This document shows positions 55,068-64,000 of a stretch of 64,000 nt of DNA, piece after piece; position 1 is the stretch's first letter; each line of letters opens with the position of its first letter. The DNA lies in contig NZ_QYOS01000018.1 in assembly GCF_003605195.1 (NCBI RefSeq), forward strand, positions 62,001 through 126,000, given 5' to 3'. The translations under genes and the position numbers were made by a program. Source of the DNA: Aurantiacibacter odishensis. Its GTDB lineage: Bacteria > Pseudomonadota > Alphaproteobacteria > Sphingomonadales > Sphingomonadaceae. The notes beneath the pieces are model-generated. The model saw nothing but the letters and a program-made list of their open reading frames with translations. It was not told where the DNA came from and made no database searches.

Positions 55068-55891
55068 TGCGTCTTGTCAGTTTCCTGCGTCCCGATGGCA
55101 CTGCCAGCTATGGCAGGCTTGAAGGCTCCACCGTCGTCGATCTGGGCGGATCGGCGGGTGGTTCGCTGCGCGAGGCGCTCGGTAGCGAGGGACCGTTCAC
55201 GGGCGAAGGAGAGGAGCGCGACCTCGAAAGCGTAACGTTGCTGCCGGTCATTCCCGATCCTGCGAAAATCCTCTGCATTGGCCTGAACTACGCGACCCAC
55301 GTGAAGGAAACGGGGCGCGAGCAGAAGGAATATCCGGCGGTCTTCACGCGCTGGGCAGATACGCTGGTGGCGCATGGACAGCCGCTCGTCCGCCCGCAGG
55401 TCAGCGAGCGATTCGATTACGAAGGCGAGATCGCTGTCGTCATCGGCAAGGGCGGCCACAAGATCGCGCGCGACAACGCGATGGACCATGTCGCCGGATA
55501 CTCGCTCTTCAACGATGCATCCGTGCGTGACTGGCAGCGTCACAACATCCAGTTCACGCCCGGCAAGAACTTTCCCGGCACGGGTGGTTTCGGGCCTGCC
55601 CTCGTCACCCCTGACGAGGTGACCGACATCGCCTCGGTGCGGGTGCAGACCCGCCTCAACGGCGAATTGCTGCAGGACCAGCCGATCAGCGACCTGATCT
55701 GGGATATTCCCTTCCTGATCGAATACTGCAGCGCCTTCACCCCGCTGGCACCGGGCGACGTGATCGTCACCGGCACGCCGGGCGGCGTGGGCGATAAGCG
55801 CAATCCGCCAATCTACATGAAAGATGGTGACCGGGTGACCGTCACAGCCGAACCGATCGGTGAACTGGTGAACCCGGTAACCGACGAATAA
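55067..55891 (+). CDS. Fumarylacetoacetate hydrolase family protein
   Basis: The 274 aa protein has the FAH metal site YEGEIAVVIGKGG (Glu, Glu) and catalytic context LNYATHVKETGRE, GTGGFGPALVTPDE, GTPGGVGDKRNPP. In meta-cleavage pathways such enzymes hydrolyse, hydrate or decarboxylate ring-cleavage products. It overlaps the VOC gene stop by 1 bp. Confidence 0.93.
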   Translation: MRLVSFLRPDGTASYGRLEGSTVVDLGGSAGGSLREALGSEGPFTGEGEERDLESVTLLPVIPDPAKILCIGLNYATHVKETGREQKEYPAVFTRWADTLVAHGQPLVRPQVSERFDYEGEIAVVIGKGGHKIARDNAMDHVAGYSLFNDASVRDWQRHNIQFTPGKNFPGTGGFGPALVTPDEVTDIASVRVQTRLNGELLQDQPISDLIWDIPFLIEYCSAFTPLAPGDVIVTGTPGGVGDKRNPPIYMKDGDRVTVTAEPIGELVNPVTDE

Positions 55892-55927
55892 CAAAAACCA
55901 ATAATAACAAGACTACGGGAGATGATA

Positions 55928-58285
55928 ATGAAACTGAAATTTGGAGCCTCGTTGCTGGCGAGTTCTGCTTTCGCCATGATCCTTGCGGCCCCTGCCCATG
56001 CGCAGGACAGCGGTGATGGGGATGATTTCGAACAGGTCGACGGCATCACCGAGCAAGAGAACGCCGGCGTTGGCCTCAGCACGATCACCGTGACGGCCAA
56101 CCGCCGCGAAGAAAGCCTGCAGGACGTGTCCGTGCCGGTGAACGCCATCGATGGCGATGCGCTGCTCAATCGCGGGATTGTGGCGACCGAGGACCTTTCC
56201 TCCGCTGTTCCAGCCCTGCAGGTACAACCGGCAGGCGGCTCGGGCCTCTCATTGTTCGTGCGCGGTGTGGGTACCCGTTCGGGCAACTCCTTCGCGGAGA
56301 ACGCGGTCGCCTTCAACTTCAACGATGTCTATCTCGCCCGTCCGACTTCGGTGGGTGGCACGTTCTTCGATCTGGAGCGCGTGGAAGTCCTCAAAGGGCC
56401 GCAGGGCACGCTTTACGGCCGGAACGCCACCGGCGGCGCGGTGAACGTCATCCCGAAGCGGCCTGAGCTGGGTGCAGTCGGCGGCAGCTTCACGGCGTCA
56501 TACGGCAATTACGATCACGTGCTGGTTTCCGGCGCGATCAACGTTCCGCTCGGCGATACTCTCGCCATTCGTGCAGCGGGCCAGATCAGCGAGCGTGACG
56601 GCTACCTCTCCGACGGAACAAGCGACGAGAGCGTGCAGGCCGGACGTCTTTCCGTTCTGTTCGAACCATCCGATCTTTTCTCCGTCACGATCGTGGGTGA
56701 CTACTCTCATCAGGGCGGAAAGGGCACCGGCAGCGTGATCATTCCCTCCGCTAGCGGAGCTTACGATGCACCTCCGCTCGAGGATCGTGTCGGTGCAACG
56801 GATCCACGGGCTCGTGCAGTTCCGATATCTGTAGCGGCGGGCAGCTTTGCCCCCCCTTACTGCGGCGGCTTTGGCGGATTCGTGACCAGCGGCTGCGTCA
56901 TGGTGGCCGGCGACCTGGGAGAACCTTCGCTGGATAGCGAGAACTACGGCATAAGCGCCAATTTCGAAGCTGACCTCGGCTTCGCCACACTCAATGTCAT
57001 TCCCGCGTGGCGTCAGGCTTCATCAGACTATGTCAGCTACGTGCCGGGATTCCTGCTCGATGTGACGGACGACTCCGAGCAAATATCGCTCGAAACACGG
57101 CTGTCGTCGAACAGCGATGGACCGTTCGAATACGTCGTCGGCGCATACTACTTCAAGGAAGAGCAAAGCGCGATCAATCGTTTCTCGCAAGGGACCCTCG
57201 CAACAACGCTGTTCACGCCGGAATTGGAAACGGAAAGCTTCGCATTGTTCGGTCAGGCATCCTTCGCCTTGAGCGACACCTTCCGTCTCATTGGCGGTCT
57301 CCGCTGGACCGACGAAGACAAGACCCAGGTGACTTCGCTTGGTCGCGGCGATCCGAGTTTGCCCGATCCCTATAACCCGCCGCTGACCCGGCAATTTACC
57401 GGCGAACAAGGCTTCGAGAAGTTGACCTGGAAAGCGGGTTTCGAATTCGACGTCGGCATGGACTCGCTTCTCTACGGTAATGTAGCGACTGGCATCAAAT
57501 CGGGCGGTTTCTTCGTGGCCGCTCCGCCGGACAACACATTCGAACCGGAAGAGCTCACGGCTTACACTGTGGGGATAAAGAACCGCTTCCTCAACGACCG
57601 GCTGCAGCTGAACGTTGAAGCCTTCTACTGGGATTACAAGGACCAGCAGATATCATTCGTCGGCGCGGTGGTTGATGACACGACTGGCGAACTGGTAAAC
57701 ACGGGCCTCACACGAAATGCCGGCCAGGCAGAGATGTATGGTATCGAACTGGACGGGCTTTTCCAGTTGTCGCCATTCGATCTGTTCTCGTTCAATGTCC
57801 AGTGGCTGGAAAGCGAGTACAAAGATTTCGAAGTCGCCCTGTTTGGTCCGACACCCGTACTTCCGCCCACCAGCTGTCAGATTCTGGAGACACAGGCCCG
57901 ACCCGGCGGTTTCCTGTTCCCAACGCAATGTGCCGGCAATCCCGCACTCAGTTCTCCGCGCTGGACCTTCAATCTGGGCTATGAGCATACCTTTGAACTT
58001 GGCTCTGGCCTGGAACTGATTGCAGGTGCCCAGACCACGATCGAATCCAGCCGGTACCTCGATGTCGACTTCTCCGAAGAATCCCTTCAGGACAGTAGCA
58101 TGAAGAGCGATGCCTTCCTCACGCTGGAAAGCATCGATGATGGCTGGTCGCTGACGGCGTTCATCAACAATATCGAGGACGAGGAAATTCTGGCATCGTC
58201 TGGCACGCGACCGATCCTGAATATCAAGTACGGCGCGCTGCGACCGCCCCGTACTTACGGTCTTCGTGCAACCAAGCGGTTCTGA
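55928..58285 (+). CDS. TonB-dependent outer membrane receptor
   Basis: The 785 aa protein has a signal peptide (MKLKFGASLLASSAFAMILA), a plug domain (ITVTANRREESLQDVSVPVN, ERVEVLKGPQGTLYGRNATG) and a 22-strand barrel ending KRF. The start at 55928 gives GGGAG good spacing. The catabolic context suggests uptake of the aromatic substrate. It overlaps the next gene by 1 bp. Confidence 0.95.
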   Translation: MKLKFGASLLASSAFAMILAAPAHAQDSGDGDDFEQVDGITEQENAGVGLSTITVTANRREESLQDVSVPVNAIDGDALLNRGIVATEDLSSAVPALQVQPAGGSGLSLFVRGVGTRSGNSFAENAVAFNFNDVYLARPTSVGGTFFDLERVEVLKGPQGTLYGRNATGGAVNVIPKRPELGAVGGSFTASYGNYDHVLVSGAINVPLGDTLAIRAAGQISERDGYLSDGTSDESVQAGRLSVLFEPSDLFSVTIVGDYSHQGGKGTGSVIIPSASGAYDAPPLEDRVGATDPRARAVPISVAAGSFAPPYCGGFGGFVTSGCVMVAGDLGEPSLDSENYGISANFEADLGFATLNVIPAWRQASSDYVSYVPGFLLDVTDDSEQISLETRLSSNSDGPFEYVVGAYYFKEEQSAINRFSQGTLATTLFTPELETESFALFGQASFALSDTFRLIGGLRWTDEDKTQVTSLGRGDPSLPDPYNPPLTRQFTGEQGFEKLTWKAGFEFDVGMDSLLYGNVATGIKSGGFFVAAPPDNTFEPEELTAYTVGIKNRFLNDRLQLNVEAFYWDYKDQQISFVGAVVDDTTGELVNTGLTRNAGQAEMYGIELDGLFQLSPFDLFSFNVQWLESEYKDFEVALFGPTPVLPPTSCQILETQARPGGFLFPTQCAGNPALSSPRWTFNLGYEHTFELGSGLELIAGAQTTIESSRYLDVDFSEESLQDSSMKSDAFLTLESIDDGWSLTAFINNIEDEEILASSGTRPILNIKYGALRPPRTYGLRATKRF

Positions 58286-59277
58286 TGATGAAAATGAAAT
58301 CGACATCACTTCTCGCAGTTGCAATGTCGGCAATTCTCGCAACCGGAGCATGCGCTTCGGTTGCGCAGGAAGCCCCGGCCAATGGCAACGTCGATGACAA
58401 TACGATCGCGAGGCTTGCAGGCGGCACTCTGCCTGCCGCCAACAGTCTGACATTGTTGGGTACTGGAGGCGGGCCGATTTCACGGCCCGACCGTGCAGGC
58501 AGTGCAACCCTGCTGCGCCTTGACGGGCACAATTACCTGATCGACGCCGGACAGGGCGTTGTCGAGCAGTTGTCCAAGGTGGGTATTTCGAGCGAGCAGG
58601 TACCGCTCGTTTTCCTCACCCACATGCATGACGATCACTATGTGGGGCTGCCCGCACTGGCATCGTTCTCCTTCACTCTCGGCGGCAGCGGCGTGACGTT
58701 GATCGGGCCCGAACGCACCGGGGAACTCGAAGATGCGGTAGAAGCGATGATGGATCTCAGTGCGGAAATCCGTATCGTTGAGAACCGCATCACGGCCACA
58801 GTTGAAGATCACGTCAAATCGCAAGAAATCGCGCCGGGCGAGATTTACCGCGACGACAGAGTGATCGTCACCGCGCTCGAGAATCACCATTACCGCTTTG
58901 CGGCGGAAACGGATGTAGGGCGGTCGAACAGTTCCTTGGCCTTTGCCTTCGAAATGGCCGATCAGCGCATCGTTTTCACCGGAGACACTGGGCCGTTCGA
59001 TGAACTGGCAGACTTCGCGCGAGGCGCCGATATTCTCGTCGCGGAAATGGCATCCTACGCCGATCGGAACAGCGTCCCCGACTTCGTCATTCCGCACATG
59101 GATCGGGAGCATCTTTCACCGACCGAGGCGGGCCGCCTGGCAGCCGCCGCTGGCGTGGAGACGCTGATCCTCTCTCATATCGGCGTGGTTGGCGAAGACG
59201 ACATCGCCGAGATCAAGCGCCACTTTTCGGGTCGTGTCATTGCAGGCGAAGACCTGATGACCTTCCCCCTGGACTAA
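58285..59277 (+). CDS. Exported MBL-fold metallo-hydrolase 1
   Basis: The 330 aa protein has an export signal (LLAVAMSAILATGACAS) and the zinc motif TxHxHxDH as THMHDDHYVGLP, then FTGDTG and a late His (LSHIGVVG). RNase Z/arylsulfatase-like MBL hydrolases of this form act on lactones, phosphoesters or sulfates. It could open a lactone or ester in the substrate. A second copy follows. Confidence 0.85.
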   Translation: MMKMKSTSLLAVAMSAILATGACASVAQEAPANGNVDDNTIARLAGGTLPAANSLTLLGTGGGPISRPDRAGSATLLRLDGHNYLIDAGQGVVEQLSKVGISSEQVPLVFLTHMHDDHYVGLPALASFSFTLGGSGVTLIGPERTGELEDAVEAMMDLSAEIRIVENRITATVEDHVKSQEIAPGEIYRDDRVIVTALENHHYRFAAETDVGRSNSSLAFAFEMADQRIVFTGDTGPFDELADFARGADILVAEMASYADRNSVPDFVIPHMDREHLSPTEAGRLAAAAGVETLILSHIGVVGEDDIAEIKRHFSGRVIAGEDLMTFPLD

Positions 59278-59288
59278 GGACAATCGTC

Positions 59289-60299
59289 ATGCATTTTCGA
59301 CCGCTTCACGCGTTGCTCGCTGCTGCCTTCCTGTGCGCAGCACCTGCCGCGTTGGCTACCGAACAGACCGATGACATGGTAACGCCGTCCGCCGCGACGG
59401 AGGCACCCAGTGCCTGGGTCACGCTCGGCACCGTCGGCGGCCCGCAGCCGGTTGCCAATCGGAACGAGCCAGCCAATCTCTTGCTGGTGGGCAATGATGC
59501 TCACCTCGTCGACGTCGGCGATGGCGCAGCGACATCCATGATCCGTGCCGGGGTGCAATATGCTGACCTGCGCAGCATCTGGATCAGTCACATCCATTTC
59601 GACCATATCGGCGGGCTGTTCGGTGTGCTTGGCCTGCGGCTCCAGACCCGCACCGAAACTCCGCTGACCATCTACGGTCCTCCGGGGACGCAGGAAATCG
59701 TGGACGGCCTGCTTGCGGCGATGCAGCCCAGCGCCCGCTCGGGCTTTGGTGTTCCTGGAGAGCAATCCATCGATCCCGCAGCTTCGATCACGGTAAGGGA
59801 GCTGGACGACGGCGATGTGGTGAACCTTGGATCGGATACAGTCAGGGTCGCTAACAACACGCACTACAGCTTCGAGGCGGGCACGCCTGAAGAGGAGTAT
59901 TACCGTTCGCTGTCGTTCCGTTTCGATCTGGCCGATAGGTCGATCGTCTATACCGGCGACACCGGACCGAGCGAGGCCGTGACGGAACTCGCACGAGGCG
60001 CCGACATGCTCGTGACCGAAGTTATCGACCTTGAACACACGATGAGGCGCATCAGGGCCAACGCGCAGAACATGCCTTCGCCCGTCGTCGAACAGATGCG
60101 TCAGCATCTCAGCACACATCACGTCACGACGGATGATATCGGCAGGATGGCTCAGGCTGCCGGTGTCGGTCAGGTGGTGGTCACGCACTTCGCAGGCGGC
60201 GCGAATTCGTCGGCGACAGGACTCGCCCGATACGTGGCGGAGATCAAGGTTCACTACGATGGCCCGGTCCAGGTCGCCAACGACATGGATCAGTTCTGA
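59289..60299 (+). CDS. Exported MBL-fold metallo-hydrolase 2
   Basis: The 336 aa protein has a signal peptide (LHALLAAAFLCAAPAALA) and the motif SHIHFDHIGGLFG, YTGDTGPSE, VTHFAGG. It is a divergent tandem relative of the MBL protein just upstream (shared layout, FTGDTG/YTGDTG). Both look periplasmic, so substrate is perhaps processed outside the cytoplasm. Confidence 0.85.
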   Translation: MHFRPLHALLAAAFLCAAPAALATEQTDDMVTPSAATEAPSAWVTLGTVGGPQPVANRNEPANLLLVGNDAHLVDVGDGAATSMIRAGVQYADLRSIWISHIHFDHIGGLFGVLGLRLQTRTETPLTIYGPPGTQEIVDGLLAAMQPSARSGFGVPGEQSIDPAASITVRELDDGDVVNLGSDTVRVANNTHYSFEAGTPEEEYYRSLSFRFDLADRSIVYTGDTGPSEAVTELARGADMLVTEVIDLEHTMRRIRANAQNMPSPVVEQMRQHLSTHHVTTDDIGRMAQAAGVGQVVVTHFAGGANSSATGLARYVAEIKVHYDGPVQVANDMDQF

Positions 60300-60331
60300 T
60301 TGTTCTGGCTCCAGCCTGAAAGGAAGTTGGC

Positions 60332-60802
60332 ATGCAAGCCGGGAATTACATCCGCAAAGAGACTGTCGTCAGCGCCATCATAGGTGCCGTCATCAGCGCT
60401 GCGTTCTTCTTCGGGCTTTTCGGTTTCGAGGGACCGGTTCCGGTGGAAGGGCCGGGCAATTACGCCTTCGATTTCCTGCCGCAGAGCTTCTTCGTCGGAC
60501 TGATGGCATGCCTCGTCCCCACGCTGCTGCTGCGCAAGGCCGTGCTGGCCGGGAAAATCGATACCCGCTCCCCTCCTCCCGAAATTCGCTCGGCGTTCGG
60601 CTGGGCCTTTGCGAGCGCGCTGTTCGCTCTTGCAATCGGGTTGATCGTCGGGGCTGTTCTCTGGCTCCTGCCTGCCGATGAGCTCGCCTTCGCTCCCGCG
60701 CTGGTTGCCAAGATTGTTTACGGGGCGGTTCTCGGAAGCTTCGTCACCCGCCGCAATCTGGTGAAGCGCCTCAGTCGGAACAGCCTCGCCCATTCCAGTT
60801 GA
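60332..60802 (+). CDS. Four-TM hypothetical protein
   Basis: The 156 aa protein has four hydrophobic segments (VVSAIIGAVISAAFFFGLF; FFVGLMACLVPTLLLRK; FGWAFASALFALAIGLIVGA; ALVAKIVYGAVLGSFV) and a basic C-terminus. No family is recognised. It lies between the MBL genes and cytochrome b561, with the same direction and short gaps, so it probably belongs to the operon. Confidence 0.75.
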   Translation: MQAGNYIRKETVVSAIIGAVISAAFFFGLFGFEGPVPVEGPGNYAFDFLPQSFFVGLMACLVPTLLLRKAVLAGKIDTRSPPPEIRSAFGWAFASALFALAIGLIVGAVLWLLPADELAFAPALVAKIVYGAVLGSFVTRRNLVKRLSRNSLAHSS

Positions 60803-60817
60803 TTAGAGGAATTCGAC

Positions 60818-61393
60818 ATGCCGATGCACGATCAGTCCGTCACCCGGTATTCCACCGTCGCTATCGTGCTTCACTGGGCGATCGCGCTTCTTCTTATCCT
60901 GAATATCGCCCTTTACTGGATTTCCGATAGCCTGCCGGAGGAGCAAGGCCGGGCGCTGATGGACTGGCACAAGTCAACCGGCATGCTGATCCTCATCCTC
61001 AGCCTGTTCCGGCTCGGGTGGCGGTGGCTTCATCCCGTTCCTCCCTATCCCGCTGGCTTGCCGCAGTTGCAGAAACTCGTGGCTAAGGCCGTGCACGTCG
61101 GTTTCTACGTCATCATGATCGGGATGCCGCTTACCGGATGGGTCATGATGTCCGGGGCCCCGCCCTATGCGCAGATCATCTTCTACGGCCTTTTCGAATG
61201 GCCGCGGCTGCCTTTCGTCGACGGCGCGCAGGGCGCGGCCGCCGATTTCTGGGAAGCGGTGGGCGGCTCACACGAATTGCTCGCATGGCTCGCCTATGGC
61301 CTGATTGCGCTCCATGTCGCAGGCGCGCTCTACCACCAGTACATCGCGCGCGACGCAATCATGGCACGCATGAGCCCGCGATCAGGGAAATGA
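60818..61393 (+). CDS. Cytochrome b561 family protein
   Basis: The 191 aa protein has four TM helices and the b561/YceJ heme-His pattern: VLHWAIALLLI, MDWHKSTGMLILIL, VHVGFYVIMIGMPLTG, HVAGALYHQYI. It carries electrons across the inner membrane and could serve the oxygenases of the cluster. Confidence 0.9.
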   Translation: MPMHDQSVTRYSTVAIVLHWAIALLLILNIALYWISDSLPEEQGRALMDWHKSTGMLILILSLFRLGWRWLHPVPPYPAGLPQLQKLVAKAVHVGFYVIMIGMPLTGWVMMSGAPPYAQIIFYGLFEWPRLPFVDGAQGAAADFWEAVGGSHELLAWLAYGLIALHVAGALYHQYIARDAIMARMSPRSGK

Positions 61394-61522
61394 GGCGATC
61401 TTCGTCCGGGCGCATACGATCCGGCGACGAAAGCGGTTGACGGATCGGGCTCAAAACATGACTTGTCTCCCCCCGCGAGTATCATGACGAACGTCGAAAG
61501 CTCGGGAAGAGGGGGGAGCCTG

Positions 61523-62413
61523 ATGCCCATCGATCCGCGCGCATTGCGAACCTACCTGGCCGTGTGCCGGGCCGGATCCATCACAGGTGCCGCGCAGGCT
61601 CTCAACATATCGCAGCCAGCGATTTCGGTGACGATCTCGCAACTCGAGGCCGCCCTTTCAACGACCCTGTTCGAACGCACGAGGGCGGGCGTCATCCTCA
61701 GTCCCGCCGGCATTGCTCTTAAGCGCCGTGCCGAAGCCCTCGAGTCCTTGCTGAAGTCTGCCGAGGAAGAAGTCGCCATGGCGGACAAGGCCGTCGCCGG
61801 TCCCTTCCGCATTGGCGGAACGCCCGGCGCACTGGCCAGCCTGGTCCCCAGGCTCGTTTCCGCCATGCGCGAGCGCGGCCTCAAGTTTTCCATGCACGTC
61901 GTAGAACAGACCGATGCGCAACTGACGGACATGCTTCGCAAGGGCGAACTGGACGCCGCCATGGTCACGACCGGCATCGAAGCCCTTGCAGAGGACCTGG
62001 AAGAGCATACGCTGACAAGCGACGTCTTCAGTCTGATCGTTGGCCGGAAGAACGATCGCCTGCCAGCCAACATCGAACTGCGCGATACGACAGATCTGCA
62101 ATGGGTCATGCCAGAGGCAGCCGGCGCATTCAGGCGTCAGATCCGCGCTCTCTTCATTGCCGCTGATGCTCCAATGCCATCCGAAGTCGTCCGTTGCGAT
62201 TCGCTTCTGGCGACCCTAGCGATCGTTCGTACTACGGATTACGTCACAATCCTCCCGCACGGCGTAGCCTCGGCAGAAATCGATGCCGGATCGTTACGGG
62301 CAGTCCAGATCACGGGAGCGCCCTTCCAGCGCAAGATCGGCATCAGGACGATGAAAGACAGCAAGAGCGATCCCACCGTCCGCTCGCTTCTTGACTGCCT
62401 CGACGTTTCTTAG
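61523..62413 (+). CDS. LysR family transcriptional regulator
   Basis: The 296 aa protein begins MPIDPRALRTYLAVCRAGSI and has the LysR HTH (TGAAQALNISQPAISVTISQLE) and a type 2 periplasmic-binding-like effector domain. GGGGGGAG precedes the ATG. It probably controls the cluster, with the inducer an aromatic intermediate. Confidence 0.92.
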   Translation: MPIDPRALRTYLAVCRAGSITGAAQALNISQPAISVTISQLEAALSTTLFERTRAGVILSPAGIALKRRAEALESLLKSAEEEVAMADKAVAGPFRIGGTPGALASLVPRLVSAMRERGLKFSMHVVEQTDAQLTDMLRKGELDAAMVTTGIEALAEDLEEHTLTSDVFSLIVGRKNDRLPANIELRDTTDLQWVMPEAAGAFRRQIRALFIAADAPMPSEVVRCDSLLATLAIVRTTDYVTILPHGVASAEIDAGSLRAVQITGAPFQRKIGIRTMKDSKSDPTVRSLLDCLDVS

Positions 62414-62613
62414 CGTCGGTTACAGCTGCAATCAGCGGCTCGCAATTCGATCCTCTCGGCATAACCAAATCGGATACAAGCCCAAATATATATTATTTGA
62501 TCTTCTCCCAGTTCCGCTCGATCTTGCGATCAAGACAGCGCGAACGGCTGGATATTCTGGGAGGTGAAAATGTGGATAGGCGGCACTTTACGCGGCCTTC
62601 GGGATGCGCCGGC

Positions 62614-63804
62614 ATGACAATGACGCTCGCTCGCCTCGATCTGGACCCGTTCGACGAAGCCTTTCTGGCCGATCCCTATGCACATCACGGCGCCATCAGG
62701 GACGCCGGGCGGGTCGTCTGGCTCGATTCCATCGGCGCATACGGCATGGCGCATTACGAGGATGTCCGGCGGGCGCTTCGCGACCATGAGACCTACTGTT
62801 CCGCGCGGGGTGTGGGCCTGGCCGATTTCGCGAAGGAGGAGCCATTTCGCCCCCGTTCGCTGCTGCTCGAGGTCGATCCGCCCTTGCACAACCGGACCCG
62901 GTCGATGATGAACGGGATCGTCTCGCTCAAGGCACTCAAGCAATTTCGCCCTCTTTGGAAGGAGAAGGCCGAAAGCCTGATCGATGAGCTTGTCGGACGG
63001 CGGCGCTTCGATGCTGTTTCCGACCTTGGCGAGGTATTCCCTATGATGGTGTTCCCCGACACCATCGGTCTGATGGACGAAGGACGCGAGCTTCTGCTCG
63101 ACTACGCCGCTATCGTCTTCAACGCCTTCGGACCGAGGAATGCGGTGTTCGAGGAGTGCAATCGCGGCAAGGAAGGAGCTATCGATTGGGTCGCGCAGGC
63201 GTGCAAGCGTGAGTACCTCAAGCCGGGCGGTTGGGGCATGCAGGTCTACGAAGCAGCGGACCGCGGCGTGTGTTCGCATGACGAGGCCGAGCGTCTGGTG
63301 CGCTCATTCCTGAGCGCTGGCGTGGACACCACCGTCAACGGCATCTCTCACCTGGTCCTGGCGCTGGCCGAGCATCCCGATGAGTACGCCAAGCTGCGCG
63401 CCAATCCGCGCCTGGCGGTAAAGGCATTCGAGGAAAGCCTGCGCTGGGACTCGACCGTGCAGACGTTCTTCCGCACAACCACGCGCGAGGTGGAAGTGGC
63501 CGGCACGGTGATACCGGAAGGGGCCAAGGTCCTGCTGTTTCTTGCCGCGGCAAACCGCGATCCGGCGCGATGGGAAAATCCCGAACGCTTCGACCTTGAC
63601 CGCAACGCCAGCGGCCACGTCGGATTCGGGTTCGGTATCCATCAGTGCCTCGGGCAGATGGTCGCCCGGCTCGAAGGAGAACTGATCGCCACCGCACTTG
63701 CCGAGCGCGCGGCGGCGATCCGCCTCGCCGGCCCTCCGCTTCGTCGCCTCAACAATACCCTGCACGCCATCGAAAGCCTGCCGGTCGAAGTCACGCCTGC
63801 CTGA
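62614..63804 (+). CDS. Cytochrome P450
   Basis: The 396 aa P450 has the I-helix SAGVDTTVNGISHL, ExxR in EESLRWD, and the heme loop GFGIHQCLGQMVARLEGEL with axial Cys. It is a soluble bacterial class I type and needs a ferredoxin from elsewhere. It may hydroxylate or O-demethylate an aromatic. The AT-rich region before it (AAATATATATTATTT) may hold its promoter. Confidence 0.92.
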   Translation: MTMTLARLDLDPFDEAFLADPYAHHGAIRDAGRVVWLDSIGAYGMAHYEDVRRALRDHETYCSARGVGLADFAKEEPFRPRSLLLEVDPPLHNRTRSMMNGIVSLKALKQFRPLWKEKAESLIDELVGRRRFDAVSDLGEVFPMMVFPDTIGLMDEGRELLLDYAAIVFNAFGPRNAVFEECNRGKEGAIDWVAQACKREYLKPGGWGMQVYEAADRGVCSHDEAERLVRSFLSAGVDTTVNGISHLVLALAEHPDEYAKLRANPRLAVKAFEESLRWDSTVQTFFRTTTREVEVAGTVIPEGAKVLLFLAAANRDPARWENPERFDLDRNASGHVGFGFGIHQCLGQMVARLEGELIATALAERAAAIRLAGPPLRRLNNTLHAIESLPVEVTPA

Positions 63805-63926
63805 GATCCAATCGAATGTAGTGCCGACCCCAAGCTGGGCAAATTTCCCCTGACCACAGTCGGATGCGACGCTGATTGTATCCACGAAGTCACTCGCGAA
63901 AAATCTGATCAAGGAAGTAATTGAGA

Positions 63927-64000
63927 ATGAAAACCCGTGCCGCCGTAGCTTTCGAAGCCAAGAAGCCGCTCGAGATCGTCGAGCTTGACCTCGAAGGCCC
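63927..64000 (+). CDS. Class III alcohol dehydrogenase / S-(hydroxymethyl)glutathione dehydrogenase, 5' end only
   Basis: The first 24 codons read MKTRAAVAFEAKKPLEIVEL then DLEG, the conserved N-terminus of class III alcohol dehydrogenases (AdhC/FrmA). AAGGAAG precedes the ATG. The rest lies outside the window. It oxidises the formaldehyde-glutathione adduct, consistent with a demethylating pathway. Confidence 0.8.
   Translation, partial: MKTRAAVAFEAKKPLEIVELDLEG

Overview
The window looks like a chromosomal segment of a high-GC alphaproteobacterium of the Sphingomonadales, most likely a carotenoid-forming Erythrobacteraceae relative. This is an inference from gene content: GcrA (an alphaproteobacterial cell-cycle regulator), a DUF1476 F1-ATPase inhibitor, adjacent crtW and crtZ ketocarotenoid genes, a DUF3422 protein, and the rimP-nusA-ylxR-infB-rbfA-truB-rpsO-pnp translation block. 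No rRNA genes or CRISPR arrays were seen. Genes are tightly packed, with many 1-4 bp stop/start overlaps.

Layout. 0-3.5 kb: ABC permease/ATPase divergent from a TesA-like esterase, then recF. 3.6-4.2 kb: a probable sigma54-driven operon of two 40-42 aa membrane peptides plus a mini-PspC. 4.2-12.4 kb: queuosine-precursor transporter, tRNA-Arg, an aldehyde dehydrogenase, an SRAP peptidase, the grxD-bolA-DUF1476 group, and a leucine operon (leuC to leuD) that carries a family-6 uracil/hypoxanthine DNA glycosylase. 12.4-14.2 kb: thioesterase, crtW, crtZ. 14.2-16.2 kb: DUF3422, Pmp3, SufE. 16.2-20.9 kb: a phage-shock (Psp) locus with divergent pspF, a near-consensus sigma54 promoter, a 50 aa membrane peptide, pspA, pspB, pspC and six more small single-TM coiled-coil proteins. 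21-36.4 kb: the translation/RNA block, split by tdk, a flavodoxin, an AbgT transporter, a site-2 protease and a sulfotransferase-like gene. 36.4-45.3 kb: HWE/HisKA_2 sensor kinase, spermidine-synthase-like protein, methyltransferases, SDR, MFS transporter, gcrA, an ABC-2 permease and hspQ.

At 45.5 kb a tRNA-Ser(CGA) is followed directly by a P4-type tyrosine integrase and an AlpA-like regulator, the usual left end of a tRNA-integrated island. To its right, 48.0-64.0 kb is an aromatic-catabolism cluster: GST, esterase, Rieske oxygenase, amidohydrolase, FAD monooxygenase, GlcG-like protein, VOC (extradiol-type) protein, FAH-family hydrolase, TonB receptor, two exported metallo-beta-lactamase-fold hydrolases, cytochrome b561, LysR regulator, P450 and the start of a class III alcohol dehydrogenase. 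The set fits uptake, oxygenation/O-demethylation, ring cleavage and formaldehyde removal. The substrate cannot be read from sequence.

The most unusual signal is the Psp regulon. Three sigma54-type promoters share sequence features, two of them have TTTCTG...CAGAAA inverted repeats upstream, three tiny single-TM peptides look related, and a tandem series of small proteins ends in a shared helical motif (roughly R-x2-VLERIVTDxGY-x5-IExLR). Together these suggest an expanded envelope-stress system beyond PspABC.
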